Source: JBJSXJ01 sp044235425 (GTDB lineage Bacteria; Planctomycetota; Planctomycetia; Pirellulales; Pirellulaceae). Taken from it: a stretch of DNA of 64,000 nucleotides. The notes under the pieces were generated by a model, which searched no databases, had not been told where the DNA came from, and worked only from the letters and a program-made list of their open reading frames with translations. Where the stretch lies: positions 9,395 through 73,394 of the forward strand of contig JBIIHW010000028.1 of assembly GCA_044235425.1 (NCBI GenBank), given 5' to 3'. The position numbers were made by a program, and so were the translations under genes. Of the stretch, positions 1 through 9,463 are shown piece after piece. The first letter of the stretch is position 1. Every line of letters starts with the position of its first letter.

Positions 1-977
1 TCAGCGCCGTTCTTGAATTGTCCTGACGCAAACCGCAGGGACGTCGGCAGCGAACCAGGTTGATCCTTTGTGCCATGACAGTTCTGGCAGACACGCTGAT
101 AGATCGCTTGTCCGCGTTCAAAGGCGGCTTGATCCAAACTGCCGAGGATACCCGCGTGGTCGATGTGAGCTTCGTATTCGGGAATCTCCGCGGCATACGC
201 GGCTGGTGGCGGCTGCAAGCTCGTCGCACGATCAACACCTCCCTCACGAATCTCGATGAGGTATCGCACCAAGTCGAGCAGTTGCTGGCGACTGGTCATT
301 TGATTGACCAGTCCGGCCGGCATGAGCGACTGCGGGGAGAGCGTGCGTGATTCGATCATTTTTTTGGTGATCACCTGAGTGCGTCCAAGCTGCGCCGGGT
401 CGCGCAGTGTCAACTCGCCGGGAGTCTCGCTGGCAACCAAGCCTGTCACCGTCCGACCATCATGCAGCTCAATCACGACCGACTCAAAACCTTTGCGGAT
501 CGTCTTTGACGGTTCGAGGATCGCTTCGACCAGCTGTTCATCGCTTAGAGGACTCAGAGCGGCGTCGCGCGAACGGACGGCCAAAGCGGGACCAAGCGGG
601 CTCGGGGCACCGTCGACCGCATGACACTTCACGCAGCCAATATGCGGCTGATGAAACGCGATGGCACCTCGAGCAGCATCACCCGCTTGCCGCGCGGCCT
701 GCGCCAGCGCTGGATAGCCTTCGCGCTGCAGCGCCTGTTCCAGAGCCGATGCCGGTCCAGCATTGGTTGCCACGCCAGGGCTCGGCGCCGCAGCGCCGTT
801 CGGTGCAGCTGGAGGTTCGTCCGCTAACAGATCGTTACGAAGCACGTTGCTGTCGAGCGTTACTAGCGTGGCGAGCAGCAGCCAAGTGCCGGCCGAAGAT
901 CGCGCGCCACGGAAAGCTGGCGAAGCGAGGAACTGGAGCGAACGCAGAAACGCAGAGCGAGAGAAAAATAAAAGCAT
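1..977 (-). CDS. Exported c-type cytochrome with PVC-type haem-binding domain (3' end cut by window edge)
   Basis: The minus-strand frame is open from an ATG at 977 down to the window edge, so the C-terminus is missing. I translated it by hand. The N-terminus is hydrophobic (MLLFF..., then a WLLLATLVTL stretch), consistent with export. A first haem-attachment motif CVKCH is encoded at 621-635. It opens a domain that continues with GPAL, EAILEPS, SLMPAGL and LVRYL, the pattern of the Pirellula/Verrucomicrobium-type putative haem-binding domain. A second motif, CQNCHGTKDQ, is encoded near 75-89 in the same frame. In planctomycetes such proteins are large periplasmic redox proteins, often with dehydrogenase or HEAT-like parts that would lie beyond the edge here. 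The electron donor and substrate cannot be inferred. No clear Shine-Dalgarno precedes 977, so the exact start is uncertain. Confidence 0.8.
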   Translation of the reverse strand, partial: MLLFFSRSAFLRSLQFLASPAFRGARSSAGTWLLLATLVTLDSNVLRNDLLADEPPAAPNGAAAPSPGVATNAGPASALEQALQREGYPALAQAARQAGDAARGAIAFHQPHIGCVKCHAVDGAPSPLGPALAVRSRDAALSPLSDEQLVEAILEPSKTIRKGFESVVIELHDGRTVTGLVASETPGELTLRDPAQLGRTQVITKKMIESRTLSPQSLMPAGLVNQMTSRQQLLDLVRYLIEIREGGVDRATSLQPPPAAYAAEIPEYEAHIDHAGILGSLDQAAFERGQAIYQRVCQNCHGTKDQPGSLPTSLRFASGQFKNGA

Positions 978-1119
978 CGGTGGCAGCGGCGGGTGAAGGA
1001 AGGGAGACAGCAAGTGGCGACCGCCGAGTTTCCTCGGCTGTCGCCTTTGTCTACGAATTCACACCCAATAGCAACGGCCAGACGGATTTTTTCATCCCCG
1101 CGCAGGGCTCCCGGCCGGC

Positions 1120-3108
1120 TTAAGGAAAAGGTCGAGAGGGGTTCCCTGGTCCATCTTTGCCTGTGGCCATCCACATCGTGCCGTCCGCAAACTTAACCAT
1201 CGTCGCCTGTACTTGCAATTTTGAATCCTTGGAGATGAAGGCTGACATCATCTCGATCATCGTCGATTCGCCTGCCTGAATAAGAATACCGGCTTGTCGA
1301 GTTTTTTCCTCGCTGAACCAGCTAGCGGAATGAATTCCCTTTCGCGGCTGCGGAAAGTCCTTAGTGTTATAGGTGTATTCCATCATGACTTCACGAACAG
1401 CCTTGTTCGCTCGATTGTTCACCTTCAAGAAAGCCCGAAAAAAGTTGCCGCCTCGACTTGGTTGTATCGACCCCAACGTTATTTCCACGGGCGCGTCGCC
1501 GGTGAACGTCAATGGTGCGAGTTCTGCCGGCTGAGCTTGATGATTAGGCAGCGGAATATCCAGGAGCTCGAATGGATACGAGATCTGTTCCGTCTCGGTC
1601 ACCAGCGTCAGTTTAATGGAGGCCACGTTGGCTCCCGAGATCTCAGCTCTCATCGACGATTGACGACTTTGGGTAGCGCGGATCGCCTTTCCATCCTTGT
1701 CAAATGCCACCGCCACGAAGCCTTTAGGCTGCACTCCAGACCAGACAAACGAGTAAGTGCTATTACCCGCGGAAGCTCCAAGAACTTGTTCCACGCTTTT
1801 GAGCTGCACCTTCACCTCACCCTGAGTCAGCTCCGCACCGGCCGTTAAATCATCCGCCTGAAAGACCTCCGTCTTCGTGGGAATGGTTAACGTGATAGAG
1901 CCCGAGCAGGATTTGATTTTGTCGACTTTTGAAAGGAGACCTTTGAGCAGAATGCAAGGCTGATTATTCATCAAAATGGAACCGCTGGTGGTATCGACAA
2001 GGCTCCCACCGTCCGCATCCACAATGTTCATCGTGACGTCTGACGGGCCTTGTCCTAGTGACTCCATCGCGGGTAGATGGAGACGCTGATAGTCCATCCG
2101 CAGCAGCCCACTGGTATGAGGCGTGAACTCGGTGAGCGATGCCACTTCCAATCGGACTGGACCTGCGAACACGACTGGACTGGGGCGAGGCAATTTTTCT
2201 AGTTTCACCTCGTCTTGACCGCGGTAAGTGGGATAGTAGCCCAGCTCGTTACTGACTCGCTCCAGGATTTCCAAGTAGGATCCTTGTGCCTGCAGCGTGA
2301 TCTTGCGTTGGCGCACGTCCTCGGGCAAGTCGTCGATCTGAATATCTAACTTCGTCATTTCGGCCAATTCCGCCAAAAATTCCTGCGACTCACGATCCGT
2401 TATCTCCATCGCATGACGCCACTGCTGTTCAAATTCAGCTGGAGTGATCGCCGTAAAATCAGCCAGCTTTGCGGCCAGTTCGGCCGCTTGATCTTCCGCC
2501 TTCTTGGCGGCGTTCTGCATCGATTGCTGCATACCCTGTATCATGCGCTGGCCGAATTCCTCGGGGCTGGGTGGCGCCCCAGCCCCACCAAACATTTGCG
2601 ATATCGTCTGCATCGGATTTTCAAAGTTCATCACGATGGACTCTGTTTCTTTATTGTCCGACGCGCCGCTGTCTAGCGGAGTTTCCAGTGCGAAAATCAG
2701 CCATTTACCGCTCTCCCGTCGAAGCATGAACTTGATCGTGCCCGGATCTTGACCGGGCATTTGGACCTTCACGGGCACCTTCGCCACATCCGCTTCGATG
2801 ACGGCGCTGCCGACTTGCCAGTTACCTTGAATGGTCGGCAGCGAATTTTGTGCGGCTTTACTGACCTGCAAATAACCTCGAGCTGCGGTCGTGAAATACT
2901 GCAGCGTTTGCTCTTTTGGAGACGCCGAAGCCTGCGGACCAGCCCGCATCGCCGTCAAAAATTTTTTCACGACCGACTCCGCTTGCGACTGTGGCGATCC
3001 CAGCAGACCGTTAAAGACATCCAGATAAAACAGGAGGCCGACTACCACCAGCAGGGTGATCGCCAACCCAACCATCGCTTTCAGCGTCCTGGAACCTTTC
3101 GCAATCAT
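1120..3108 (-). CDS. Unknown membrane-anchored protein with long extracytoplasmic part
   Basis: I do not recognise a family. The protein has about 662 residues: a short basic N-terminus, one transmembrane helix (LAITLLVVVGLLFYL), then a hydrophilic region. Residues about 40-150 resemble an NTF2/DUF4878-like accessory fold (FLTAMRAG, LQYFTTAARGYLQV, KWLIFALET), which is a weak guess. An Ala/Gln/Glu-rich helical stretch follows (QSMQNAAKKAEDQAAELAAK), then beta-rich sequence to the C-terminus. A GTG at 3120 is also in frame. I prefer the ATG at 3108 because GAAAGG on the minus strand overlaps the GTG but sits about 11 nt before the ATG. The gene stands alone and is divergent from the dehydratase gene at 3493. 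Confidence 0.75.
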   Translation of the reverse strand: MIAKGSRTLKAMVGLAITLLVVVGLLFYLDVFNGLLGSPQSQAESVVKKFLTAMRAGPQASASPKEQTLQYFTTAARGYLQVSKAAQNSLPTIQGNWQVGSAVIEADVAKVPVKVQMPGQDPGTIKFMLRRESGKWLIFALETPLDSGASDNKETESIVMNFENPMQTISQMFGGAGAPPSPEEFGQRMIQGMQQSMQNAAKKAEDQAAELAAKLADFTAITPAEFEQQWRHAMEITDRESQEFLAELAEMTKLDIQIDDLPEDVRQRKITLQAQGSYLEILERVSNELGYYPTYRGQDEVKLEKLPRPSPVVFAGPVRLEVASLTEFTPHTSGLLRMDYQRLHLPAMESLGQGPSDVTMNIVDADGGSLVDTTSGSILMNNQPCILLKGLLSKVDKIKSCSGSITLTIPTKTEVFQADDLTAGAELTQGEVKVQLKSVEQVLGASAGNSTYSFVWSGVQPKGFVAVAFDKDGKAIRATQSRQSSMRAEISGANVASIKLTLVTETEQISYPFELLDIPLPNHQAQPAELAPLTFTGDAPVEITLGSIQPSRGGNFFRAFLKVNNRANKAVREVMMEYTYNTKDFPQPRKGIHSASWFSEEKTRQAGILIQAGESTMIEMMSAFISKDSKLQVQATMVKFADGTMWMATGKDGPGNPSRPFP

Positions 3109-3492
3109 CGTTTCGGTCACCTTTCAAAGCCTTAGGCGGTAGAAATGCTGGTTATGTACCCTTCAATCGCAAGCCACCTCCTGAATCCGACATCGAACGG
3201 CGAAATCATTTAGGAAACTCTCACCCTCGCGGCGAATGGCATGTTGCCAGCCGCTGGGACCTGACGCGGGCAGAAGCCAACCTGAGTGGCAGATATACGG
3301 TCATCAGCCGGCTTGGGTGAGCAAGCGATGGGGAATTGCCAGTGCGCTACGCGTGGGCGATTCCCGACGCCACGAGTCCCTGGCACAGGTAAAAGATCGG
3401 TCCCGGCTTTGCCCTGGCGAGTCGGGGCGGTACGCTACTCACTCGTGGCTACGGCCCAGATCGCAAGCTGCTTAAAGGCGATGGAGTTGCGC
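3109..3492. other. Divergent intergenic region, no gene seen
   Basis: This 384-bp gap separates the minus-strand membrane protein from the plus-strand dehydratase. An open frame extends the dehydratase upstream to 3286, but that extension (CNCQCATRG-like, Arg-rich) has no family similarity and I treat it as untranslated. The region must hold both promoters. No convincing -35/-10 pair, repeat or RNA was recognised. Confidence 0.4.
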
Positions 3493-4596
3493 ATGAAGAT
3501 TGCCCGTATTTTTGCTCACCGCGTCGAGTTACCACTCTACGAAGGCACCTATAAATGGTCTGGAGGAAAGTCGGTATCGGTGTTCGATAGCACGATTGTG
3601 GGTGTTGAGACCGAGTGTGGGCTGGTGGGCTACGGTGAAGTCTGTCCGCTGGGGCCGTTTTACCTGCCGGCATACGCGGCGGGTGTGCGAGCTGGCATTC
3701 AGGAACTGGGCCCTCATCTGCTCGGCTTCGATCCGCGCGAGCTCAACAAACTCAATCACCGCATGGATGCGGCACTCAAAGGCCATCCCTACGTCAAGAC
3801 TGGGATCGATATCGCCTGCTGGGATCTGCTCGGCAAAGCCACCGGCCTGCCGGTCTGCACCTTACTCGGTGGTCGCTTCGGCGAACAAGTGCGACTCTAT
3901 CGAGCGATCTCGCAGGAATCACCCGACGAGATGGCGCGCAAAGTGGCCGGCTACCGTGCCGAAGGTTATACCCGCTTTCAGCTCAAGGTCGGCGGCGATC
4001 CCGATACCGATATCGATCGCATTCGTGCCGTGCGCGCCATGCTACAACCCACCGACCGACTCGTCGCCGATGCCAATACCGGCTGGACACAGCACGAAGC
4101 CATCCGCGTGGTGCGGGCCACAGACGATATCGACGTCTATATCGAACAGCCCTGTTTGACCTATGAGGAATGTCTGGCCGTGCGTCGCAATTGCCGCCAG
4201 CCATTCGTACTGGACGAGAACATCGACGACTTGTCGATGCTGCTGCGCGGAAAAGCGGACCTCGCCATGGATGTGGTGAATCTCAAAATCAGCAAACTCG
4301 GCGGACTTACCAAAACCAAACAAGCTCGCGATCTGTGCATTTCCATGGGCATCGCCATGACCCTCGAAGATAGCTGGGGCGGCGACATTACCACCGCCGC
4401 GATCGCCCACCTCGCGCACAGCACTCCCGAAGAACTCCGCTTCACGAGCACGGACTTCAACAGTTATGTTACCGTCAGCACGGCCGAGGGTGCGCCGCGC
4501 CGAGTGGCCGGTTTCATGCGTGCCAGCGACGCACCGGGACTCGGAATTACTCCGAAAATGGATATCTTGGGACCACGAGTATTGGAGATCAGTTAG
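3493..4596 (+). CDS. Enolase-superfamily (mandelate racemase/muconate lactonizing) dehydratase, possibly cis-3-hydroxyproline dehydratase-like
   Basis: The 367-residue product has the enolase-superfamily layout: an N-terminal capping domain (MKIARIFAHRVELPL) and a TIM barrel. Probable metal ligands lie in VADANTGW, YIEQPC and FVLDENI; the later barrel lysine is in NLKISKLGG and an acid in MTLEDSWGGD. At the usual KxK position the sequence is FQLKVGG, so the first Lys is Gln while the second is kept. This argues for one-sided acid/base chemistry. The start at 3493 is chosen because GGAG at 3483-3486 lies 6 nt upstream; ATG 3481 and ORF starts further up lack this. The TAG stop directly abuts the ATG of the DapA-family gene, so the two are probably co-translated. 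Substrate is inferred only from context (hydroxyproline or a sugar acid). Confidence 0.8.
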   Translation: MKIARIFAHRVELPLYEGTYKWSGGKSVSVFDSTIVGVETECGLVGYGEVCPLGPFYLPAYAAGVRAGIQELGPHLLGFDPRELNKLNHRMDAALKGHPYVKTGIDIACWDLLGKATGLPVCTLLGGRFGEQVRLYRAISQESPDEMARKVAGYRAEGYTRFQLKVGGDPDTDIDRIRAVRAMLQPTDRLVADANTGWTQHEAIRVVRATDDIDVYIEQPCLTYEECLAVRRNCRQPFVLDENIDDLSMLLRGKADLAMDVVNLKISKLGGLTKTKQARDLCISMGIAMTLEDSWGGDITTAAIAHLAHSTPEELRFTSTDFNSYVTVSTAEGAPRRVAGFMRASDAPGLGITPKMDILGPRVLEIS

Positions 4597-5544
4597 ATGG
4601 CTAAGCCTTATTGGAGCGGAGTGTTTCCCGCCGTCACCACGCAGCTCAAAAAAGATCAATCCTTGGACCTGTCCGCACAGGCCAAGCACCTCGAAGTGCT
4701 CATCGATAGCGGCGTAAGCGGACTCGTGATCTGCGGCTCGCTGGGCGAAAACCAAACCTTGCTGCCAGCCGAAAAGAGAACCGTCGTCAGGCATGCCATC
4801 GAAGTGGCGAAGGATCGCGTGCCAGTCGTCAGCGGCGTGGCGGAATCCAGCACCCGTGCGGCAGTGGAATATGTTCAGGATGTGCAGAAGCTGGGTGCGG
4901 CTGGCGTCATGCTCATGCCGCCCATGAGCTACAAAGGTGATCCGCGCGAGTCGATGACCTACCTGCGAGCCGTGGCTCGCCAGGGCGGACTCAACGTCAT
5001 GATCTACAACAATCCGATTAGCTACGCCAACGACATCACCCCCGCCCTGTTCAGCGAACTGGCAGACGAAAAGCGTTTCGTCGCGATCAAAGAAAGCAGC
5101 GCCGACACTCGTAGAATCACCGAAATCCATAACGCCATCGGTGGACGCTATGCCGTGTTTACCGGAGTCGATGATTTGGTGCTGGAAGCTAGCATCCTAG
5201 GTATCGACGGCTGGGTGGCCGGCAGTGGCCTGGGAATCCCCTACGAAAACCAGCAGTTGTGGGATCTCACTCGAGCAGGCCGCTGGGATGAAGCACGGGA
5301 CTTGTTCCGCTGGGCTCAGCCCCTCATGAAACTCGACACCCACGTGCATTTCATCCAGTACATCAAGCTGCTCATTCAGCAAGCCGGACTGGGCAATGAA
5401 TGGGTGCGCGAGCCGCGACTGCCGATTGCCGGCGAGGAACGTGCGCGAGTGCTGGAGATCATTCGCAAGTCGTTTGCGAAACGTCCCAAGGCTGCCGGGA
5501 AAACCAAGTCGACCAGCAAAAGCAGCTCCACCGCCCGCCGGTAA
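4597..5544 (+). CDS. DapA/NanA-family lyase or deaminase, possibly 1-pyrroline-4-hydroxy-2-carboxylate deaminase
   Basis: The 315-residue product is a class I TIM-barrel enzyme. The Schiff-base lysine is in FVAIKESS and the catalytic tyrosine in MIYNNP. The substrate loop reads GSLGEN instead of the GTTGE of true dihydrodipicolinate synthases, and TGVDDL with GWVAGSG follows. This set resembles DapA relatives of hydroxyproline degradation that act on 1-pyrroline-4-hydroxy-2-carboxylate. It starts immediately after the stop of the dehydratase gene, so a shared catabolic route is likely. The last ~25 residues are Lys/Ser/Ala-rich (KAAGKTKSTSKSSSTARR) and look disordered. A lysine-biosynthetic DapA is less likely given the loop and the neighbour, but cannot be excluded. 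Confidence 0.75.
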   Translation: MAKPYWSGVFPAVTTQLKKDQSLDLSAQAKHLEVLIDSGVSGLVICGSLGENQTLLPAEKRTVVRHAIEVAKDRVPVVSGVAESSTRAAVEYVQDVQKLGAAGVMLMPPMSYKGDPRESMTYLRAVARQGGLNVMIYNNPISYANDITPALFSELADEKRFVAIKESSADTRRITEIHNAIGGRYAVFTGVDDLVLEASILGIDGWVAGSGLGIPYENQQLWDLTRAGRWDEARDLFRWAQPLMKLDTHVHFIQYIKLLIQQAGLGNEWVREPRLPIAGEERARVLEIIRKSFAKRPKAAGKTKSTSKSSSTARR

Positions 5545-5680
5545 GGGATACAGAGGGGACGGAGACGCGGTGTTGTCTCGATGTAAATGACGACGGAGGG
5601 GGCGGAGACACCACGTTGGCTGGCACGCAGACACGATGGGACCGGCGGCAAGAAGCAATCTGCACCGTTGATCAATTCAC

Positions 5681-5741
5681 TCGTGTTTCCTTACACGAGC
5701 CCGACGTGCACTCTTGTTTCCTCACACTAGCCCGACGCGCA
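5681..5741 (+). repeat. Two tandem imperfect 31-bp repeats of a TAGCCCGACGCGCAAGCGAGG-like planctomycete element
   Basis: Copy 1 starts at 5681 (TCGTGTTTCCTTACACGAGC...) and copy 2 at 5712 (TCTTGTTTCCTCACACTAGC...). Both continue into CCCGACG(T/C)GCA. From memory, CTAGCCCGACGCGCAAGCGAGG-like sequences recur between genes in planctomycete genomes, so this is probably a dispersed extragenic element, not a gene. Confidence 0.6.
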
Positions 5742-5748
5742 AGCGAGG

Positions 5749-5828
5749 TACAGGTACAGGGACAGGTACAGGGACAGGTACAGGGACAGGTACAGGGACA
5801 GGTACAGGGACAGGTACAGGGACAGGAA
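5749..5828 (+). repeat. 12-bp minisatellite (GACAGGTACAGG)
   Basis: Five exact units occupy 5761-5820, with partial units on each side. The array has no frame-specific coding meaning. It abuts the 31-bp repeats and probably changes length by slippage. Confidence 0.95.
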
Positions 5829-6264
5829 AGGTAGATAAAACGCCGTCCGAGATTTCCGTGGAACGCTGCACCGGTTGCTGAACCGAATCGCGGAGGTGGT
5901 ACTGCGCGAGAGATCCAGGCGCTTGCGCACCTGGCTCGCAAGTGACACGGCTCCGCCGTTCAGGAAGACAGATCGATGAATCTCTTCGCTAGCACTTGGC
6001 GAGACTCGGATTCGTAAAACACGGCGTCACAGAGGTCTCAGCGAGGGACGAGGTTACACACCATCGAGAAAGCTTCGCTGCCCACGATCGCGACGCAGAT
6101 GAAAATAAATGCGACCATAATCAGGGCGGAATGCGATTCAAATCGCGTCTGCACCCAAATGACGCACGCACATCACTCGGATGTGCATTTTTTCCTGTCG
6201 AAAATCGATTGTGACCTTCTTTATGTTTCGACGCCTCGATGGTTTGTAACCATGGCGTCTCTTC

Positions 6265-7650
6265 TTAGCTGAACAGTTCCAGGATCGGCTTACCGGTCGT
6301 GACGGGGCGCGAGATACCGCTGTTGGTCACGGCTGGGTTGAGCGGTACGTCCAATGCGTGCAGGATCGTGGCAAAGAACGTTTCTGGATGAACGGGATTT
6401 GTCTTCACGTAAGCTGCATGCTTGTCTGACTCCCCATACACCGCTCCGCCACGTACGCCGCAGCCCGCCATGATCGCCGAGAAACAGGCTGGCCAGTGTT
6501 GTCGACCCGGTGGGAACTGGTCGAGGACTTTGGGTGTACGACCGAACTCGCCTAGCACCACGACCAAGGTCGTGTCGAGCAGTCCACGATCCTTGAGGTC
6601 GGTGAGGAGAGCAGATAGTGCTTCATCAAGGCGTGGCAAGCACCAGCCCATGCCGTAGGACCCGTTCCCGAAGGCGTCGCCCATACCCATGTTGCCACCG
6701 TGCATGTCCCAACTGGAACTGGGCGGGCCATTCCCTTCACCCGGTGCTTTGCCCGTCCAGCCATTGACGGTCACAAAGCCAACGCCCGCTTCCACCAAAC
6801 GCCGCGCCAACAGCAAGTTTTGCCCCAGCGGATGCCTCCCATATTGATCTCGCAGCTTCTCCGGCTCGCGACTTAAATCAAACGCCTGACGGCCGTCGGG
6901 GCGAGTGAGCACTTCATAGCCTTTCTCGCGGACCTGATCCCAATCTCGCCCGCGTCGATCGGTCTTCACCGATGAGGATTCAATCTGCGACAGCAGCTGC
7001 CGTCGCATCTCCGCTCGTTCCGGTTCGGCAATGTCATAAATCGAGGGCGGCTTAAAATCGGGCATCGCCGGGTGATTGTCCGCCGCACCAACGAACACGG
7101 GACCGTAAGCCGAGCCGAGATAGCCACCACTGCCAATGTTGGGAGCGCAGAAAACCGGATCACCCACACAGCGGATCAGCCAGGCATACGACATCACGTT
7201 GCGCTGACTGGGACGGATTTGTGCCAGCACGGAACCCAGGTAAGGAGAATCGTCCGGCCGCGGCATCGATTTTCCGCTCAACAAGTTATGCATGGCGTCA
7301 AAGTGATTCGCGATGCCTCCGGGATGTGACATAGAGCGAATCAAAGCAAACTCATCAGTGAGCTTCGCCAGTCGCGTATGCATCTCGTTGATCATCATGC
7401 CCGGCACTTTTGTGCTGATCGGCGAATAGGGACCACGATACTCCAGCGGCGCCTCCGGCTTCATATCCCATGTGTCAATCTGCGAAGGACCTCCACATAG
7501 AAGGACAAAGATACAGGATTTCTGAGCCGGCAGATGAATTCCCGACTCCGTGACCCGCGATTCCGCCATCACCATGCCGCTGGTCATCTGCACGGCCGCC
7601 AGCCCACCCAGTTGAAGCAACTGCCGCCGTGATAACTGTCCCGCATCCAT
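6265..7650 (-). CDS. DUF1501 family protein, Tat-exported
   Basis: The 461-residue product has an N-terminal twin-arginine signal (SRRQLLQLGGLAAVQM). The rest is typical of DUF1501, an alkaline-phosphatase-superfamily-like family that is abundant in planctomycetes: FVLLCGGPSQIDTWDMKP, a middle section with MHNLLSGKSMPRPDD, and the C-terminal VVVLGEFGRTPKV, FSAIMAGCGVRGGAVYGESD and HALDVPL. AAGG lies 8 nt upstream of the start on the minus strand. The biochemical role of DUF1501 is not established; these genes usually sit next to DUF1549/DUF1553 cytochrome-like partners, but here the gene is without one. A paralogue lies at 22244-23497. Confidence 0.9.
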   Translation of the reverse strand: MDAGQLSRRQLLQLGGLAAVQMTSGMVMAESRVTESGIHLPAQKSCIFVLLCGGPSQIDTWDMKPEAPLEYRGPYSPISTKVPGMMINEMHTRLAKLTDEFALIRSMSHPGGIANHFDAMHNLLSGKSMPRPDDSPYLGSVLAQIRPSQRNVMSYAWLIRCVGDPVFCAPNIGSGGYLGSAYGPVFVGAADNHPAMPDFKPPSIYDIAEPERAEMRRQLLSQIESSSVKTDRRGRDWDQVREKGYEVLTRPDGRQAFDLSREPEKLRDQYGRHPLGQNLLLARRLVEAGVGFVTVNGWTGKAPGEGNGPPSSSWDMHGGNMGMGDAFGNGSYGMGWCLPRLDEALSALLTDLKDRGLLDTTLVVVLGEFGRTPKVLDQFPPGRQHWPACFSAIMAGCGVRGGAVYGESDKHAAYVKTNPVHPETFFATILHALDVPLNPAVTNSGISRPVTTGKPILELFS

Positions 7651-7908
7651 GTCGCGCGCCTTGTTTAAGAGAAAAATGCTCGTGGTGGTTATCCAATTAA
7701 TTTTCCAGCCGCCGCATGATAACGCATCAGTGGTTTTGAATCAAAGTGAAATTGAGGGAGAGGGCAGGGGAGCTAGGAACCACGAATGATCCCGGATGGC
7801 CGGATTGGTGAAACTCAGAGGTCGCAGAGTGTGCAGAAACTACCCAGTCGAGAAATTCAGCTCCAGAATGGAGATTGAGTCGAAACTGGTAGCCTCCATA
7901 AATCCACT

Positions 7909-9324
7909 TCATTTCTTCTGAGCGGCTAGCCATTTCGCGTGCTCGGCATGAGCGTAGAACATGACGTTCACGCCCAGCTGATAGCAGGCCTCCCAGACAT
8001 CAGCGGTGACACCAGCATGATCGTCACACCAGGCGTCACTGATGTCCCCCGGATGGTAGTAGCAGATCCAGCGTCCATCCTTGTACCACCCCAGTGCCTC
8101 GCGGCCACCATGTGGAGCAACAATGGGGACGGAGGGCAGACGATAAGGCAGCGAATGAATGGGATCGTCGAGTGGGATGGCGACGGGTCGCACATCGGGC
8201 GCCACCTGATTCATCAGCGCCAAAAACTGATTGTGGAACTGACCACTGCCGCCGTTACTGGCAAATAGCAGTCCGTGCTTTTCATTGAGATACTCTTGCA
8301 GACTTTTGATTTCCGCATTGGTCACGCTGATGCTTTTTTGACCGGTGAGGAATACGAAGGGCGGTGCCTTACCGGCCGGAAAAGCGCGCAAGTCGAGGAT
8401 CGTACGCGACTCGGTTTGCTCCGCTACGCGCTGCTGAGTGCGCACTCCATATTCCACCAGCATGTTCAAGTCTGACCCGACTCCGAAATTCAAATCCCAA
8501 TCACCACCGCTGTACTCGAGGCGAATGAGCCGCACTTTGCCGCGGGCCGTTCCCCCTGCAAAGCCTGCCCCTTGTCCTTCCCCATAACCAACGCTGTAAG
8601 CATGCTCCGTGACTTCGGTGAGTCGCAGTTTTACCTCGTCGATCGGTGGTACTTCAAATTTGATCCCACTGTACGGATTCACGACAAACTTTTTGCGAAT
8701 CACTTTTTGAATGCGCACCGTTTGTGCCAACTGTTTGACCTGGCCGCCACCGGCTGGCATTTCATAAACCTCCTGGCAACCGCGCGTTTGGCTCAACAGC
8801 ATCGAAATGAGGACAAACAGCAACGAGTAGCTGAGGAGCGCCGTCAGTGATTGATTAAGTTTGCGACCACGACTGCCGTAATACCACGCTCCGGAATGCA
8901 GCGGATTCCAGATTCGTCGCGGTGTCGGTTGACCACTCGGCCGACGTTCATAGTGCTGCGACGCTCGTTCCACGAGCCAAACGACCCAGCCTAACCCAAT
9001 CAAAAAAAAGAGGCCGACGCCAACCTGAAAGATTCCTCGCGAGGCTGAATCCCAAACTGCCCAGTCCGTAACAAAGACGAGCCCTTGCCAGAGCAGGGGA
9101 TAAGCCGCCGTGATCGCCACCGCGGCCGCCACTGGCCGACTCTGTCGCTGATGCCAGGCATAGGCCAGCCAGACGCCGGCGACTGGCAGCGACGCCGCAA
9201 ACACGGCCAGTAGCACCGTACTGGAAACATCACGTACCCAGAGCCAAGCTGCCCATGCTGCAACCCACGCGGGCAGATATGCCAGCGTCGCCCAGAGCAG
9301 CGGTCGTGTTGGTCGTGGAATCAT
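7909..9324 (-). CDS. Multi-pass membrane protein with C-terminal DUF4159 domain
   Basis: The 471-residue product starts with about four or five hydrophobic helices (LLWATLAYLPAWVAAWAAWL through LLSYSLLFVLISMLL). Residues about 250-470 form a soluble domain with the DUF4159 features VFLTGQKSISV, LNEKHGLLFASNGG and YYHPGDISDAW. DUF4159 proteins in planctomycetes usually accompany ExbB/ExbD genes, as here: this is the last gene of the minus-strand run beginning at 21870. A role in an energised envelope process is an inference from that context. A 139-bp gap separates it from the upstream small membrane protein. Confidence 0.8.
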   Translation of the reverse strand: MIPRPTRPLLWATLAYLPAWVAAWAAWLWVRDVSSTVLLAVFAASLPVAGVWLAYAWHQRQSRPVAAAVAITAAYPLLWQGLVFVTDWAVWDSASRGIFQVGVGLFFLIGLGWVVWLVERASQHYERRPSGQPTPRRIWNPLHSGAWYYGSRGRKLNQSLTALLSYSLLFVLISMLLSQTRGCQEVYEMPAGGGQVKQLAQTVRIQKVIRKKFVVNPYSGIKFEVPPIDEVKLRLTEVTEHAYSVGYGEGQGAGFAGGTARGKVRLIRLEYSGGDWDLNFGVGSDLNMLVEYGVRTQQRVAEQTESRTILDLRAFPAGKAPPFVFLTGQKSISVTNAEIKSLQEYLNEKHGLLFASNGGSGQFHNQFLALMNQVAPDVRPVAIPLDDPIHSLPYRLPSVPIVAPHGGREALGWYKDGRWICYYHPGDISDAWCDDHAGVTADVWEACYQLGVNVMFYAHAEHAKWLAAQKK

Positions 9325-9463
9325 GACGAGCAGCAGAAAAACAGGTTACTGGATAAGGTTGCTGGTGGGAACGTTGTTGTGACTTGGGATATGACTTGGC
9401 ATGTAACTTAAGGTGTGATCGGGAATGCGGCTGGCCATGCGGCTGGCGGTGCAGCTGGCCGTG

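Larger units (their letters stand above)
5545..6264. other. Repeat-rich intergenic region without a convincing gene
   Basis: This 720-bp gap lies between converging genes. It holds a 31-bp imperfect direct repeat (5681-5741) and a 12-bp minisatellite (5749-5828), and the GGCTCCGCCGTTC motif near 5949 that also occurs near 31943. A 72-codon plus-strand frame (5996-6214) and a 26-codon hydrophobic minus-strand frame (6038-6118) exist, but neither has a good ribosome site or family resemblance. Confidence 0.5.

Noticed and set aside
407..1123. Long plus-strand ORF opposite the cytochrome gene.
   Set aside because: It is the antisense shadow of the minus-strand gene carrying CVKCH and CQNCH motifs.
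5996..6214. 72-codon plus-strand ORF and a 26-codon hydrophobic minus-strand ORF (6038-6118) in the repeat-rich gap.
   Set aside because: No ribosome site or family resemblance; they overlap each other on opposite strands.
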